NCBI GenBank assembly: GCA_002401635.1
Contig: NVTQ01000105.1
Location: 1-6,128 of the forward strand
Length of the DNA stretch: 6,128 nucleotides
DNA from: Pseudomonadota bacterium
GTDB lineage: Bacteria; Pseudomonadota; Zetaproteobacteria; Mariprofundales; Mariprofundaceae
Direction of reading: 5' to 3'
In this document: in pieces, positions 4,272 to 6,128 of the stretch
Position numbering within the stretch: position 1 is the first letter of the stretch
How the letters are laid out: every line of letters begins with the position of its first letter
Made by a program: the position numbers and the translations under genes
Notes under the pieces: generated by a model
The model's input: only the letters and a program-made list of their open reading frames with translations
Database searches by the model: none
What the model was told of the DNA's origin: nothing

Positions 4272-6128
4272 TCATGTTTTGTCAGAGGTTACTTTATGAA
4301 TGACTTCTTCTAGTTGCTCTGGTCTATATGGTTTTTGCACAAAGCCTTTCAGCCCTTTATCAGTAAACCGACTGATGGCATCTTGTTCGGTATAACCAGA
4401 TGAAAGTACGATTTTTACATGCGGATTGATAAGTTTGAGCTCACGAAAACAACCCTCGCCACTCAACTTAGGCATCGTTATATCCAGTAGTACCGCAACA
4501 ATTTCATGTTGATGTTGGCGATAAACATGAAGCCCATCAAGACCATCAACAGCGGTTAGAATATCATAGCCCATATCACCAAGCATGATGGATGCAGTTT
4601 CACGAATCATCTCTTCATCATCAATAATCAATATAGTCCCGTTAGCCTGCCAGTCATCTGAGCGTAGTGTTGTGGGTGATGAAGTAATCTTCAGTGAATC
4701 TTGTGTGGCGGGGAATAGGATTTTGAATGTCGTGCCTTTACCTGGTTCACTATATAAACACATTGCTCCTTTATGCCCACGGACAATGCCCTGTACTGCG
4801 CTCATGCCAAGCCCTCTTCCTGTAAATTTAGTGGTGAAAAATGGCTCAAACATACGCTTCTGGGTTGCCTTATCCATACCACAACCCGTGTCAGAGACTT
4901 CTAGGTATACATAGTCACCGGCATCCAATGTTATGCTCGGGTCAATGGGCAATTGGGCTAAATATTTTGCGTCAGCATACATATGATCTGTAGAAATAGT
5001 AATCACACCCCTAGCTTTTTCAATCGCATCAGATGCATTAATAACCAAGTTCATAATGATTTGTTGTAGTTGAGCTTCATCGGCATTGATGTTGGGGAGC
5101 TGCTCTGACAGCTGGAGCTTCAGTCCGACTGCTTTATGAATGGAGACTCCCAATAGGCTGGTAACACCTCTAACCATATTGGATAAATTGATGGGTTTAA
5201 TAATGAAATGTCCCTTACCTGAATAAGCCAGCATTTGTTTGCAAAGCAGGGCTGCTTTTTCAGAAGATAGAATGATTTTAGATAAGTGTGATTGGCTTGT
5301 TAAAGGATCAGACATTATTTTACGTTCTGCCAACGAGGCATTACCCATAATGGAGGTTAAAATATTGTTGAAATCATGGGCAATACCACCAGCAAGAACA
5401 CCCAGACTTTCCAAGCGTTGGGTGTGATCAACCTGTTTTTGCATGTGCTCTTTTTCAGCATCAGCTTGCAGTCTATCTGTGGCATCAATGGCAATGCCTA
5501 CCAGTCCTGTCATGTTTCCCTGCTCATCTTTAAGCGGGGCTTTAACAATATCAAAAACATGCGTTTTGCCATCCACACAGGGAATGTATTCTTGGCTGCT
5601 TATCAAATCTTCTGCTTCAAAACATTGCGCATCAGATTTCATACATTGGCTGGCAACCTTTTCAGGAAATAGCTCCGCATAGTTCGCGGCATCCACAAAA
5701 CTCTGTTCAGAAATACCTACTGCGGATGAAAATGCGTGATTCATAAAGGTGATGCGACGATTCTTATCAAGCATCCAGATAGCAATTGGTGCTGTATCGA
5801 AAAGCACTTGCATCGTACGCTGCTGTGTGTGCAGACTTTTATCGCGTTCTTGCAGAGTTTCGCACATACGGTTGAATGCTAGACCAAGTTTGGCAACTTC
5901 ACTCTGACCCATGGGCTTAATACGATGGCTAAAATCACCTGATTTTGTCTTCTCAATAACCCCAATCATATGTTCAAGAGGTCGGCTCAATGCACGCGCC
6001 AACCACCATGCAGCCAACATGGCGAATAGTAGTAATACTACAAAGCTTTCGATGCCTTGCTTGATTGTTTGGGCGGTAGCCGAGCGAATGCTTTGTGTGC
6101 TTAGGAATACATAAACGCTGCCAACACT
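4272..6128 (-). CDS. Hybrid histidine kinase (TM-HAMP-PAS-HisKA-HATPase-REC), 5' end outside window
   Basis: The frame ends at TGA (4274-4272) and stays open to the window edge, giving 618 residues. The internal ATG at 6020 lies inside a membrane helix, so it is not the start. Numbering from the first visible codon, there is a periplasmic tail, a membrane helix (about 28-47), HAMP (about 41-94) and PAS (about 102-216). HisKA carries H251 in GGIAHDFNN. The HATPase domain has its N box around N360, DTGCGM (413-418), FEPFF (427-431) and GRGLGM (437-442). A C-terminal receiver follows, with acidic D503-D504, phosphoacceptor D549, S576 and K599. All catalytic residues are present, so it should autophosphorylate and pass phosphate to its own receiver. 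The H-D-F-N-N box and the kinase-then-receiver order resemble CckA-type kinases, though HAMP plus a single PAS differs from typical CckA. There is no DNA-binding output or Hpt domain, so a phosphotransfer partner must lie elsewhere. The signal is unknown. Confidence 0.93.
   Translation of the reverse strand, partial: SVGSVYVFLSTQSIRSATAQTIKQGIESFVVLLLFAMLAAWWLARALSRPLEHMIGVIEKTKSGDFSHRIKPMGQSEVAKLGLAFNRMCETLQERDKSLHTQQRTMQVLFDTAPIAIWMLDKNRRITFMNHAFSSAVGISEQSFVDAANYAELFPEKVASQCMKSDAQCFEAEDLISSQEYIPCVDGKTHVFDIVKAPLKDEQGNMTGLVGIAIDATDRLQADAEKEHMQKQVDHTQRLESLGVLAGGIAHDFNNILTSIMGNASLAERKIMSDPLTSQSHLSKIILSSEKAALLCKQMLAYSGKGHFIIKPINLSNMVRGVTSLLGVSIHKAVGLKLQLSEQLPNINADEAQLQQIIMNLVINASDAIEKARGVITISTDHMYADAKYLAQLPIDPSITLDAGDYVYLEVSDTGCGMDKATQKRMFEPFFTTKFTGRGLGMSAVQGIVRGHKGAMCLYSEPGKGTTFKILFPATQDSLKITSSPTTLRSDDWQANGTILIIDDEEMIRETASIMLGDMGYDILTAVDGLDGLHVYRQHQHEIVAVLLDITMPKLSGEGCFRELKLINPHVKIVLSSGYTEQDAISRFTDKGLKGFVQKPYRPEQLEEVIHKVTSDKT

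Noticed and set aside
4585..5682. Plus-strand ORFs opposite the kinase (4585-4914, 5376-5672, 5443-5682)
   Set aside because: They are antisense shadows of the hybrid kinase with no recognisable domain.
4272..6020. The kinase as a complete gene starting at the ATG at 6020
   Set aside because: The same frame continues without a stop for 36 more codons to the window edge, and the ATG falls inside a hydrophobic membrane helix before HAMP. The gene is cut by the window.

Overview
The window looks like an ordinary chromosomal segment of a Gram-negative, probably proteobacterial, respiring bacterium. The base composition is moderate (about mid-40s % GC by eye). Clues are a membrane-anchored c-type cytochrome with two CXXCH haem sites, a PuuD-type (urate oxidase N-terminal family) membrane protein, the nadK-recN gene pair also seen in Gammaproteobacteria, and a PAS/HAMP hybrid histidine kinase. 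The sequence alone does not fix the class. A gammaproteobacterium or an iron-oxidiser-like lineage such as the Zetaproteobacteria would both fit.

Layout. Positions 1-579 (minus strand) hold the N-terminal 193 codons of a PuuD-like multi-pass membrane protein whose 3' end lies outside the window. Positions 580-803 are a divergent intergenic region. It holds a good minus-strand -10 box (TATAAT), a strong Shine-Dalgarno for the PuuD-like gene, two inverted repeats and an 11-bp direct repeat. Positions 804-4166 hold four tightly packed plus-strand genes: a small diheme cytochrome, nadK, recN, and a short N-acetylglutamate synthase-like GNAT acetyltransferase. Their junctions are a 4-nt ATGA overlap, a 12-nt gap and a 13-nt gap, so they are very probably one operon. 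Positions 4167-4271 are a convergent intergenic region containing a long, nearly perfect inverted repeat. Positions 4272-6128 (minus strand) hold a hybrid histidine kinase whose reading frame stays open to the window edge, so its real start lies outside.

Functionally, nadK (NADP supply), recN (double-strand break repair) and the acetyltransferase (probably the first step of arginine synthesis) are housekeeping. The less expected part is the left end: a diheme cytochrome translationally coupled to nadK and divergent from a PuuD-like membrane protein. PuuD proteins normally carry their own cytochrome c domain, so the two left-hand genes might form a split electron-transfer unit. This is an inference. 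I see no CRISPR array, tRNA, rRNA, complete insertion sequence or defence system, and nothing that clearly amounts to a new system.
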